This document shows positions 10,129 through 16,795 of a DNA stretch of 64,000 nucleotides, one piece after another (position 1 is the stretch's first letter; every line of letters starts with the position of its first letter). The DNA comes from Vibrio sp. 10N (GTDB lineage: Bacteria > Pseudomonadota > Gammaproteobacteria > Enterobacterales > Vibrionaceae): positions 1,054,001 to 1,118,000 of the forward strand of contig NZ_BTPM01000001.1 of NCBI RefSeq assembly GCF_036245475.1, given 5' to 3'. Made by a program: the position numbers and the translations under genes. Below the pieces are notes generated by a model, which ran no database searches, had not been told where the DNA came from, and worked only from the letters and a program-made list of their open reading frames with translations.

Positions 10129-10883
10129 TACATCAGCCCTCTCAGAGATTTACAGAAATCATGAGTACTGCACTCTAGGGCATGCCGTGGTTCGCCGTAA
10201 GCAATCACGCGACCTTCATCAATAACCACCATTTTGTCGCAAGCGAGTGCACTATGGAGGTCGTGTGTAATGAGAATGCCAGCCATGTTAGCCTCGCGCA
10301 CACTTTCTCGGATCAAAGTCAGGATCTCTTGTTCAGTCACAGGGTCCAGTGCACTCGTTGGTTCATCAGCAATCAACAGTGATGCTTTGCTTAACAAGCC
10401 AATCGCAATACAGACTCGTTGCCTTTGACCGCCAGAAAGTTGGCTTGGCAATAGCTTGAGGATTGCTGAAGGATCAGAAAAACCTAGTCGTGTGAGTAAG
10501 GCTACGATGGTGTCTCGGTCGTCTGCTTTAGGCTTGGTTCGCCAACGGGTATGCGCTAGCGTCAGTTGAGCTTCAACCGTTACAAGTGGATTGAGTGCTT
10601 GGAGCGCATCTTGAAAAATAAAGGCAGCGCGCTGCTCTGGTGGGCGTTCGATCAAAGGCACATTGCATACGTTGACATTCGCCAAGAAGATGTCACCAGA
10701 GACCGACATCGACTTCGGAGTAAACCCAGCAATCGCTTTTGAAAGCATAGACTTACCAATACCAGAAGGTCCCATAACCGCCAGTATTTCGCCACAGGCG
10801 ATTTCAAACTGAATATCTTGGAACAAGGTTCGTTCTTGCGACTGGATGGAAAGCTGATTAACGGTAAGGATTGGGGTGTTCAC
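10128..10883 (-). CDS. ABC transporter ATP-binding protein (DppD/NikD-like)
   Basis: 251 residues, first gene of the four-gene importer operon. Visible motifs are Walker A GPSGIGKSM, signature LSGGQRQRV, Walker B LLIADEPTSALD and the H-loop LITHDL. It is shorter than typical DppD because it lacks the C-terminal oligopeptide-transporter extension, as in NikD. The start is GTG at 10883 and no good Shine-Dalgarno sequence is visible before it. A Zur-type 15-mer lies about 20 nt upstream of the start, so transcription is probably repressed when zinc is plentiful. Confidence 0.9.
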   Translation of the reverse strand: MNTPILTVNQLSIQSQERTLFQDIQFEIACGEILAVMGPSGIGKSMLSKAIAGFTPKSMSVSGDIFLANVNVCNVPLIERPPEQRAAFIFQDALQALNPLVTVEAQLTLAHTRWRTKPKADDRDTIVALLTRLGFSDPSAILKLLPSQLSGGQRQRVCIAIGLLSKASLLIADEPTSALDPVTEQEILTLIRESVREANMAGILITHDLHSALACDKMVVIDEGRVIAYGEPRHALECSTHDFCKSLRGLM

Positions 10884-10903
10884 AGAACGGCTCTAATTGC
10901 TGA

Positions 10904-10918
10904 TGTTATAACGTAACA
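10904..10918 (-). promoter_or_regulatory. Zur-type operator upstream of the ABC importer operon
   Basis: The 15-mer TGTTATAACGTAACA is an imperfect palindrome of the form TGTTATA-N-TATAACA expected for gammaproteobacterial Zur. It lies about 20 nt before the GTG start of the first ATPase gene. It differs at only one position from the site before the aspartoacylase gene (16690-16704) and resembles the site before zur. No Zur binding has been tested here. Confidence 0.72.
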
Positions 10919-11006
10919 ATAGTAACATCGACACCGTTCGATGAGAAGTGGGATCCCAAGCTGATTTTGCCTCTTCTCAGCATCAAATAAGCTAACTGTT
11001 TAATTA

Positions 11007-11031
11007 AAAAGCGCTCTTAATGAGCGCTTTT
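11007..11031 (-). terminator. Rho-independent terminator after the MATE gene
   Basis: A 10-bp inverted repeat (AAAAGCGCTC / GAGCGCTTTT) with a 5-nt loop lies directly downstream of the minus-strand stop codon at 11033. The T-rich 3' arm provides the U-tract. Confidence 0.8.
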
Positions 11032-11032
11032 A

Positions 11033-12388
11033 TCAATGTACTTTAGCCATTTTTACTGTGGATAGGTTGATGGGCGTTTTAGACTCAATACACTTCTTTT
11101 TTACTTGACCAATAAATGGATACAAGAAGCCAATACGGCCACAGTAGAACAGTGTAAAGGCGAGCCACAGCCCGTGATTACCCCATAAATCGACACTCAA
11201 TGCTTGCACGGCAAGAAACACAATTAGCGTCGCAATACTCGAATCTCTCACAGGTCTTGTCGTTCCGGTACCGGTAAAGATGCCGTAAACAGTCAAGCCG
11301 AACCCTGCCACAAGAGGGAACACCAATAGCCACGGTGTCATCTCCTGATACAAGTCTACGATGGTCTCTAGGCTTGTAAATAGGTAAACCAATTGAGCTT
11401 GAAATAGAGCGACAACGAGCGTGAGCAAAACGATTAAACCCGCAGTCCATTGGAAATTGAGGGTCAAAACGCGCTCCAGCATTGATGGATTTTTCTCCCC
11501 GACGGCTTTGCCAGCAAAGACACTCGATGCATTCGCCACCCCGTCAAAAAGGTAGCTGACGATAAATGTAATCTGCATCAAGATAGCGTTGGTCGCGAGT
11601 GTATCAGTACCAAGTTGAGCGCCCGTTCGTGCCATCATGTTGAAGAATGTCAGCAAGCACACCGTGCGCAGCAGCAGGTCGGTGTTTGATGAGATTATGG
11701 TCGAAAGATCGCTTTTGGTCATCTTTGAAGCTGTCATAAGTGATGACAACGATATTCCTGATGTTCTCAAAACCAAGCTCATACCAATGGCGAACATCAC
11801 GACTTGAGAGATCAAGCTTGCATAGGCAACCCCTGCAACGCCAAGGTCAAAGTAGAGCACAAAAACGGCATCTAGTACGATGTTCAGAGCGTTGCCAAAG
11901 ACTTGGGTGTAGAGCGTTTCTTTCGCTTTTGCTTGCCCCATCAACCAGCCGATAACGGTGTAGTTGAGCAAAACAAATGGGGCACCAAATATAAGAATCG
12001 AGAAATAGATTTCTGCTTGTTGGGCTACGTCCGTTTCGGGTTCGATGATCCAAAGGGCCCCTTGCCAGAGCAAAGATTGCAACAGGATAAATATCAGTCC
12101 AACAGACGCTGCGAGCACAAATGGCCGCATCAGACTGCTTGCCAGCAGGCTTTGATCACCTTTACCTAATGCCATCGCACTTTGACCCGTCGTGCTGACA
12201 CGAAAGAAGCCAAACAACCAATACAAGGTGTTCATAATCACCGTACCGACGGCGACCCCTGCGATAAGCTCTGCAACGCCGAGTTGGCCAATGACAGCAG
12301 TATCAACTGCCCCAAGCAGTGGTTGCGTGACAGTCGAGATAATGAAGGGTAGGGCAATCTTGTAATAGTCTTTGTGAGAGATAGTCAT
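11033..12388 (-). CDS. MATE family multidrug/metabolite efflux transporter (DinF-like)
   Basis: 451 residues with about 12 predicted membrane segments. The N-terminal motif TQPLLGAVDTAVIGQLG and a second-half repeat mark it as MATE family, closest to the DinF branch. MATE proteins export cationic compounds or metabolites using a Na+ or H+ gradient. I chose the ATG at 12388 (MTISHKDYYKIAL) because homology to the family starts there; an ATG 81 nt upstream is also in frame and neither has a strong ribosome-binding site. The gene is convergent in function with the Zur island: it lies between the importer operon and zur and shares zur's divergent intergenic region. Export of a metal chelator is a guess from context. 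Confidence 0.88.
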   Translation of the reverse strand: MTISHKDYYKIALPFIISTVTQPLLGAVDTAVIGQLGVAELIAGVAVGTVIMNTLYWLFGFFRVSTTGQSAMALGKGDQSLLASSLMRPFVLAASVGLIFILLQSLLWQGALWIIEPETDVAQQAEIYFSILIFGAPFVLLNYTVIGWLMGQAKAKETLYTQVFGNALNIVLDAVFVLYFDLGVAGVAYASLISQVVMFAIGMSLVLRTSGISLSSLMTASKMTKSDLSTIISSNTDLLLRTVCLLTFFNMMARTGAQLGTDTLATNAILMQITFIVSYLFDGVANASSVFAGKAVGEKNPSMLERVLTLNFQWTAGLIVLLTLVVALFQAQLVYLFTSLETIVDLYQEMTPWLLVFPLVAGFGLTVYGIFTGTGTTRPVRDSSIATLIVFLAVQALSVDLWGNHGLWLAFTLFYCGRIGFLYPFIGQVKKKCIESKTPINLSTVKMAKVH

Positions 12389-12520
12389 AGTAGAAAACAG
12401 AGCGTGCAGCGGTGATAATGAGATTGATTTGCGATAGTGAATGGTAGTGGTTTCTATGAACGGTGTCATTAAAATAATTGTGGGGATTGGTCGAAAGGTT
12501 AAAAAACCAGCAAGCAGAAT

Positions 12521-12547
12521 ACCGCCTAAGCGTTGGCATTAGGCGGT
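12521..12547 (-). terminator. Hairpin, possible terminator of the 36-codon ORF
   Basis: A perfect 9-bp stem (ACCGCCTAA / TTAGGCGGT) with a 9-nt loop. On the minus strand it is followed about 17 nt later by a run of six T. It separates the small ORF at 12589-12699 from the MATE gene, so it could end a short transcript or attenuate read-through into the exporter. Confidence 0.45.
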
Positions 12548-12588
12548 GTTTGCGATGGTACTCAATACGTTAGGGGCGAAATTAACCT

Positions 12589-12699
12589 TTAAACCAGTAG
12601 CCGCCCAAAAGTGACACGTGCATACTCTTCGCCTGCGAGCACAGACTCACATAAGTAACTCATCAGTTCATTGGTTTGAATGCGGGCGTTTTTGAGCAT
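12589..12699 (-). CDS. Putative 36-residue small protein
   Basis: ATG at 12699 preceded by AAGGA about 6 nt upstream, then 36 codons to TAA. The peptide begins MLKNARIQTNELMSYLCESV and has one cysteine, no signal peptide and no membrane segment. It is divergent from zur, with the strong Zur-type palindrome (12791-12817) between the two starts, and a hairpin follows its stop. I recognise no family; it does not resemble the zinc-independent ribosomal protein paralogues often found in Zur regulons. The good ribosome-binding site and flanking signals support it, but such a short frame can occur by chance. Confidence 0.42.
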   Translation of the reverse strand: MLKNARIQTNELMSYLCESVLAGEEYARVTFGRLLV

Positions 12700-12790
12700 A
12701 GTTCTTCCTTGATTATCAAAGAAGCGTACGTGACAAATGTTACGCTTGAGTGACTATGCTTTTCACGCTGCACTAGTAAAGATTGCACTA

Positions 12791-12817
12791 CACAAATGTT
12801 ATGTTATAACATTTGTG
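12791..12817. promoter_or_regulatory. Zur-type operator between zur and the divergent genes
   Basis: A perfect inverted repeat, CACAAATGTTAT / ATAACATTTGTG with a 3-nt spacer, containing the 15-mer TGTTATGTTATAACA. It lies about 30 nt before the zur ATG and about 90 nt before the divergent small ORF. It probably gives zinc-dependent autorepression of zur and of the downstream dihydroorotase-like and COG0523 genes, and may also govern the leftward transcript. Confidence 0.82.
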
Positions 12818-12845
12818 TGATTTCCAGTGTTATCTCGAGTGAACT

Positions 12846-13310
12846 ATGAACACCATTGACAGTTTGATTCAGCATGCAGAGCTGCATTGCTCGCAGCAAG
12901 GGAAGCGTCTGACGACAAAACGTAAACAGGTGCTTTTGACTCTACTTCATTCAAAACGTGCGTTGTCCGCTTACGAGCTCATCGATTATGCCAAAACCGA
13001 GCTTGGAGAAACCCTTCAGGCCATGTCTGTTTATCGTATTCTCGAGTTTTTGGAGAGTGAACATTTAGTTCACAAGCTGAACACCTCAAATAAGTTTATC
13101 GCCTGTGCCCACATTCATCGCGACTGCGAACATGGAGTTCCACAGTTCTTGATTTGCTGTAAATGCGACAAAATTGTTGAGCAAACTATTCCCCCCTCGA
13201 CGATCACTAATCTGGAATCCAATGCCGAGCAAGAGGGCTTTACCGTCGTGAGCCCTCAGTTGGAAATTAACTGTGTTTGCGATGACTGTTTCGTGAAACC
13301 AGACAAATAG
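12846..13310 (+). CDS. zur: Zinc uptake regulator Zur (Fur family)
   Basis: 154 residues, the usual Fur-family size. A winged-helix domain at about 10-80 contains the recognition region LQAMSVYRILEFLESEHLVHKL. The metal-binding half has HIHRDCEHG and two cysteine pairs, C104/C107 in CCKCDK and C145/C148 in CVCDDC, typical of the structural zinc site. Zur represses zinc-uptake and zinc-sparing genes when loaded with zinc. Zur rather than Fur is favoured by the cysteine arrangement and by the neighbours (COG0523 GTPase, dihydroorotase paralogue), a known Zur-regulon combination. A palindromic operator sits just upstream. The next gene starts 27 nt downstream. Confidence 0.88.
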   Translation: MNTIDSLIQHAELHCSQQGKRLTTKRKQVLLTLLHSKRALSAYELIDYAKTELGETLQAMSVYRILEFLESEHLVHKLNTSNKFIACAHIHRDCEHGVPQFLICCKCDKIVEQTIPPSTITNLESNAEQEGFTVVSPQLEINCVCDDCFVKPDK

Positions 13311-13337
13311 AACATACCAAGGAGATTAAGTAACCCC

Positions 13338-14672
13338 ATGTCATCAACACTAATCATCAACGCAAAAGTCGTCAACGAAGGCGAAGTTCGAGAGACGGAC
13401 GTGCGTATTAAAGGACTACGCATCGAGCAGGTAGCGCCAAATCTTAGTGCTTTGCCTAACGAGCAAGTGATTGACGCACAAGGGGCCTACTTGATGCCTG
13501 GCATGATTGATGACCAGGTACATTTTAGAGAGCCAGGGCTAACTCATAAGGGCTCAATTGCAACAGAGTCGCTCGCGGCTGTCGCTGGTGGTATCACGAG
13601 TTATATGGAGATGCCAAACGTGAGTCCATCCACAACAACCATTGAGGCGCTTGAGCAGAAGTATGCCATTGCGGCCAAAAGCTCCGCTGCCAATTACGCC
13701 TTCTATCTTGGTGCGACAGAAGACAACTTGGAGCAAATAAAAAGGCTGGATCCTACTAAACACTGCGGGGTAAAAGTGTTTATGGGGGCATCGACCGGTG
13801 ACCTCTTGGTGGAGCATCCGGAAGCGTTAGATAAGATTTTCCGAGATTCACCAGTATTGATTGTGACGCACTGTGAAAGTGGCGCGGTGATCGCTGAGAA
13901 TCGCGCGCGTTTGCTTGAGTCTCGTTCTGAGTTCACTATTCACGATCACCCAATACTGCGTGATGACAAAGTGTGTTATGCCTCTTCATCTTATGCGGTC
14001 GATCTGGCTAAGAAACATCAAAGTCAGCTGCATGTTTTGCACATCACAACAGAAGAAGAGCTGAGCTTGTTCGAGGCCGGAGCGGTAGCAAACAAAAGTA
14101 TTACAGCAGAAGCTTGTGTGCATCATTTGTGGTTCACTAATCAAGACTATGCAGAGAAGGGTAACCTGATTAAATGCAATCCAGCGGTAAAATATCAAAG
14201 CGATCGTGATGCGATAATTGAAGCGATCAAAACGGGTCAAATCGATATCATCGCGACCGACCATGCCCCACATACGTTTGAAGAGAAGCAAGTTGAATAC
14301 GACAAAGCACCAGCGGGTTTGCCATTGGTGCAGCACGCACTGCTTACACTGATGGATCATGTCCATTACGGCAGGTTGAGCGTCACTGATGTAGTAGAGA
14401 AAACAGCGCATAACCCCGCGCTGCGCTATGGTATTGAGAGTCGAGGTTTTATCCGTGAAGGTTATTTTGCCGATCTTGTGCTTATAGACAATGATTCAGT
14501 GACTGCGGTTACTCATGACAACACTTTTTATCACTGTGGCTGGTCGCCATTTGCAGGTCATTCATTTGCCTCTCGAGTGAAGCGCACTTGGGTTAACGGT
14601 CAAATGGTGTTTGATGATACTAAGCCCGCTTTCATTGATAGTAACGCGATGCGACTGTGCTTTAGACGATAG
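13338..14672 (+). CDS. Dihydroorotase-like amidohydrolase (Zur-linked PyrC paralogue)
   Basis: 444 residues of the dihydroorotase/allantoinase amidohydrolase family, starting 9 nt after AAGGAGA. Most metal-centre residues are visible: the carboxylated lysine in GVKVFMGASTG (K146), H178 in VTHCES, H232/H235 in HVLHIT, and D308 in IIATDHAPHT. The first HxH ligand pair is altered: the motif reads IDDQVHFREPG, so Gln60 replaces the usual first histidine. Dihydroorotase closes carbamoyl-aspartate to dihydroorotate in pyrimidine synthesis. Zur-linked PyrC paralogues are known and thought to back up the zinc-dependent enzyme in zinc starvation; the lost ligand fits that, by inference. It is likely in one transcript with zur and the COG0523 gene. 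Confidence 0.85.
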   Translation: MSSTLIINAKVVNEGEVRETDVRIKGLRIEQVAPNLSALPNEQVIDAQGAYLMPGMIDDQVHFREPGLTHKGSIATESLAAVAGGITSYMEMPNVSPSTTTIEALEQKYAIAAKSSAANYAFYLGATEDNLEQIKRLDPTKHCGVKVFMGASTGDLLVEHPEALDKIFRDSPVLIVTHCESGAVIAENRARLLESRSEFTIHDHPILRDDKVCYASSSYAVDLAKKHQSQLHVLHITTEEELSLFEAGAVANKSITAEACVHHLWFTNQDYAEKGNLIKCNPAVKYQSDRDAIIEAIKTGQIDIIATDHAPHTFEEKQVEYDKAPAGLPLVQHALLTLMDHVHYGRLSVTDVVEKTAHNPALRYGIESRGFIREGYFADLVLIDNDSVTAVTHDNTFYHCGWSPFAGHSFASRVKRTWVNGQMVFDDTKPAFIDSNAMRLCFRR

Positions 14673-14693
14673 TCTTTAAAGACGCGACAGTAA

Positions 14694-15728
14694 ATGAACC
14701 AGTTTGAGGAAAATTTCACAGTGAACGAAAAGAGCAATCGTATTGAAGCGGTACCAACCAACATCATCACTGGATTTCTTGGTGTCGGAAAAACATCGGC
14801 AATCTTACATCTACTCAAGGATAAACCTGCCGATGAGCGCTGGGCAGTGCTCGTCAATGAGTTTGGAGAGATTGGAGTCGATGGCAGCTTAGTACAAGGA
14901 CAATCCGGTGAGGCCGAACAGGTCTTCATTCGCGAGGTTCCTGGTGGTTGTATGTGCTGTGCTGCGGGACTTCCAATGCAAATTGCACTCAACCAGCTAT
15001 TGCACGAGGCAAGGCCAGATCGTTTACTTATTGAGCCAACAGGCCTCGGGCATCCAAAAGAAGTACTCGAAGTGCTGTCCTCTGAACATTATCAAACAGT
15101 GTTATCGTTGCAAAAGACACTGACGTTGGTTGATGCCAGAAAGCTCTCCGATACTCGCTATACCAACCATGAGACATTCAATCAGCAGATTGCGATTGCG
15201 GATACCATCGTCGGCAGCAAAATCGATTTGTATCAAGCTGATGAGAAGCAGTTGCTGAAAGCATATGTTGAGCAGGTCGGCCACCCCGATGCTCAGGTGA
15301 TATTTGCAGAGCACGGCAATATTCCGTTTTCAGCCTTTGAAGGAGCGACGCTAGCCAATGAACAGCATCACCACCATCATCACCATCATCATTCGTCAAA
15401 ACCGCTAGCCTCAGAGTTGCCAATGCCGGAGAGCGGTATAATCAAGGCAGAAAATGAAGGGGAAGGGTTTAAGAGTATCGGCTGGCGATTTGCCCCAGAC
15501 AAAGTGTTTGATCGCCAAAAACTCGCGCTGCTTCTTCTAGACTTGGACGTCGAGCGCATGAAGGCGGTGTTTATTACCAATATGGGGATTTTTGGTTATA
15601 ACCTGACATCAGATGGGATAACCGAAATGGAGCTGGATGATTGTGCGGAAAGTCGAATTGAGCTTATTGCGCATAAGTTTGATGAGACCATCGAACAGCG
15701 ACTCCTTGCTTGTGTCACCAGTGTTTAA
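14694..15728 (+). CDS. COG0523 (CobW/ZigA-type) GTPase, zinc metallochaperone
   Basis: 344 residues of the CobW/COG0523 G3E GTPase family. Motifs: Walker A GFLGVGKT (27-34), the metal-binding CxCC in GGCMCCAAG (C86, C88, C89), EPTGLGHP, and a SKID base-recognition motif. A run of nine histidines near residue 227 precedes the C-terminal CobW_C domain (from about 258). His-rich loops are typical of zinc-linked members, which are proposed to deliver zinc to client proteins under starvation. It follows the dihydroorotase-like gene by 21 nt and is likely in the Zur-controlled zur operon. Nickel or cobalt chaperone function is the main alternative. Confidence 0.88.
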   Translation: MNQFEENFTVNEKSNRIEAVPTNIITGFLGVGKTSAILHLLKDKPADERWAVLVNEFGEIGVDGSLVQGQSGEAEQVFIREVPGGCMCCAAGLPMQIALNQLLHEARPDRLLIEPTGLGHPKEVLEVLSSEHYQTVLSLQKTLTLVDARKLSDTRYTNHETFNQQIAIADTIVGSKIDLYQADEKQLLKAYVEQVGHPDAQVIFAEHGNIPFSAFEGATLANEQHHHHHHHHHSSKPLASELPMPESGIIKAENEGEGFKSIGWRFAPDKVFDRQKLALLLLDLDVERMKAVFITNMGIFGYNLTSDGITEMELDDCAESRIELIAHKFDETIEQRLLACVTSV

Positions 15729-15755
15729 ACGTAATCACTCTCTAATTAACTAAAC

Positions 15756-15781
15756 AGGCGGGATTCTAGTCCCGCCTTTTT
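15756..15781 (+). terminator. Terminator after the COG0523 gene
   Basis: An 8-bp stem (AGGCGGGA / TCCCGCCT) with a 6-nt loop followed by TTTTT. It ends the zur operon and faces the convergent aspartoacylase gene. Confidence 0.85.
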
Positions 15782-15786
15782 GATCT

Positions 15787-16680
15787 CTAGCTCACGCGAA
15801 CGAGGCGTTTCTCTGCCACCGCCATAGCAATATTACTCTGACAATAAGCACTTTCATTGATGAAATGTGGATAGACGGTGTCTTTACCTTGCCAGTGCAC
15901 ATCGTAGCCAAGGAAGGTGGCTAGAATAGGCTCGCCTGGCTCAACGGCGACAAAGTCTCTACCACAAAGCGTTGGGTGGACGGTCGCAAGGCGCATTCCA
16001 TCGATATCGAGAGGAAACATGACCTCTTCGATATAGCCATAAGCCTCGTAATCGTTGAGCTGGACTGTATTGTTTAAGTTTCTGTTCTCAATATAGTCGA
16101 GTACTGCGGTGAGCAAGTTCTTCATTAGCTCTAGAGTCTCGTACTTGAGTGAGCCATGGGCTTGCGCACCGACCTCTAGCATCAGTCCATGCTGACCAGT
16201 CGTACACAAATACGGTTGGTCTTGCCAAGGTTTACGGTCTTCAAACAGGATATTCGCTTCTGGCATGCGCTGTTTGACGTAGGCACCCATCTTTGTGTAG
16301 TAAGGGTCGTTTGACAGCAGAATCAGCGTTGCACCCATATTGCTGGTGGTGTTGTGTAGGTCGATAATCAATTGATTTTCGTTGTTGGCATGTTGCTTAA
16401 CAAATTCCGCCGCTAAACGTCTTTCGTTGGTGTCCGATTCTAAGTCCGCAGATGAGAAGGCGCGATTTAGGTCTATGTCTATGAAACGGGTATTGTTCTT
16501 TACTGCTGGAGGATTGCCCACTGTGCTTTTGACCTGAAAGGTCGAGCGGTCAGCTTGGTACACGCCATCTCGAATGAGTTTTTGTAAGTAAAGGCCTGAA
16601 AGCTCGTTGCCATGTGTTCCAGCAACCAGAAGTACCTGATTGATTGAGGGAATTGTCATATCGATATCTGCCAAATTCAA
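15787..16680 (-). CDS. Aspartoacylase (N-acyl-aspartate amidohydrolase, AspA/AstE superfamily)
   Basis: 297 residues of the M14-like aspartoacylase/succinylglutamate desuccinylase superfamily. Zinc ligands are visible as H23 and E26 in AGTHGNELSG and H109 in IIDLHNTTSN. The substrate-binding FIDIDLNRAF and the probable catalytic E169 in LMLEVGAQAHG also match aspartoacylase. The family removes an acyl group from N-acyl-aspartate. A Zur-type operator lies 10 nt before the start, so expression is probably induced by zinc limitation, which is surprising for a zinc enzyme. Possible roles are releasing aspartate for pyrimidine synthesis or breaking down an N-acyl-aspartate chelator; both are speculative. 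No clear Shine-Dalgarno sequence is visible before this ATG or the one at residue 8. Confidence 0.85.
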   Translation of the reverse strand: MNLADIDMTIPSINQVLLVAGTHGNELSGLYLQKLIRDGVYQADRSTFQVKSTVGNPPAVKNNTRFIDIDLNRAFSSADLESDTNERRLAAEFVKQHANNENQLIIDLHNTTSNMGATLILLSNDPYYTKMGAYVKQRMPEANILFEDRKPWQDQPYLCTTGQHGLMLEVGAQAHGSLKYETLELMKNLLTAVLDYIENRNLNNTVQLNDYEAYGYIEEVMFPLDIDGMRLATVHPTLCGRDFVAVEPGEPILATFLGYDVHWQGKDTVYPHFINESAYCQSNIAMAVAEKRLVRVS

Positions 16681-16689
16681 ATAATAAGA

Positions 16690-16704
16690 TGTTATAACAT
16701 AACA
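16690..16704 (-). promoter_or_regulatory. Zur-type operator upstream of the aspartoacylase gene
   Basis: The 15-mer TGTTATAACATAACA lies 10 nt before the aspartoacylase ATG. It is one base different from the operator of the ABC importer operon. The position would block transcription initiation or early elongation. Confidence 0.75.
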
Positions 16705-16740
16705 ATAAAAGCAAGATCTAGCGTTGGCTTAGTAACGATA

Positions 16741-16778
16741 AAAAAACGCCGCTGACGTATCACGTCAGCGGCGTTTTT
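16741..16778. terminator. Strong bidirectional terminator hairpin
   Basis: A perfect 16-bp inverted repeat (arms 16742-16757 and 16763-16778) built on CGCCGCTGACG, with A-rich and T-rich outer ends that give a U-tract in both directions. It ends the minus-strand rhlE-like transcript before the aspartoacylase promoter. Confidence 0.88.
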
Positions 16779-16795
16779 AAAAGACAGCGGCGTTA

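Noticed and set aside
13554..14411. Minus-strand frames opposite the dihydroorotase-like gene
   Set aside because: No start signals and the plus-strand frame carries all catalytic motifs.
15364..15396. Run of nine His codons, resembling an affinity tag
   Set aside because: It sits in the linker between the GTPase and C-terminal domains where zinc-linked COG0523 proteins naturally carry His-rich loops; codons are mixed CAT/CAC, and the context is native.
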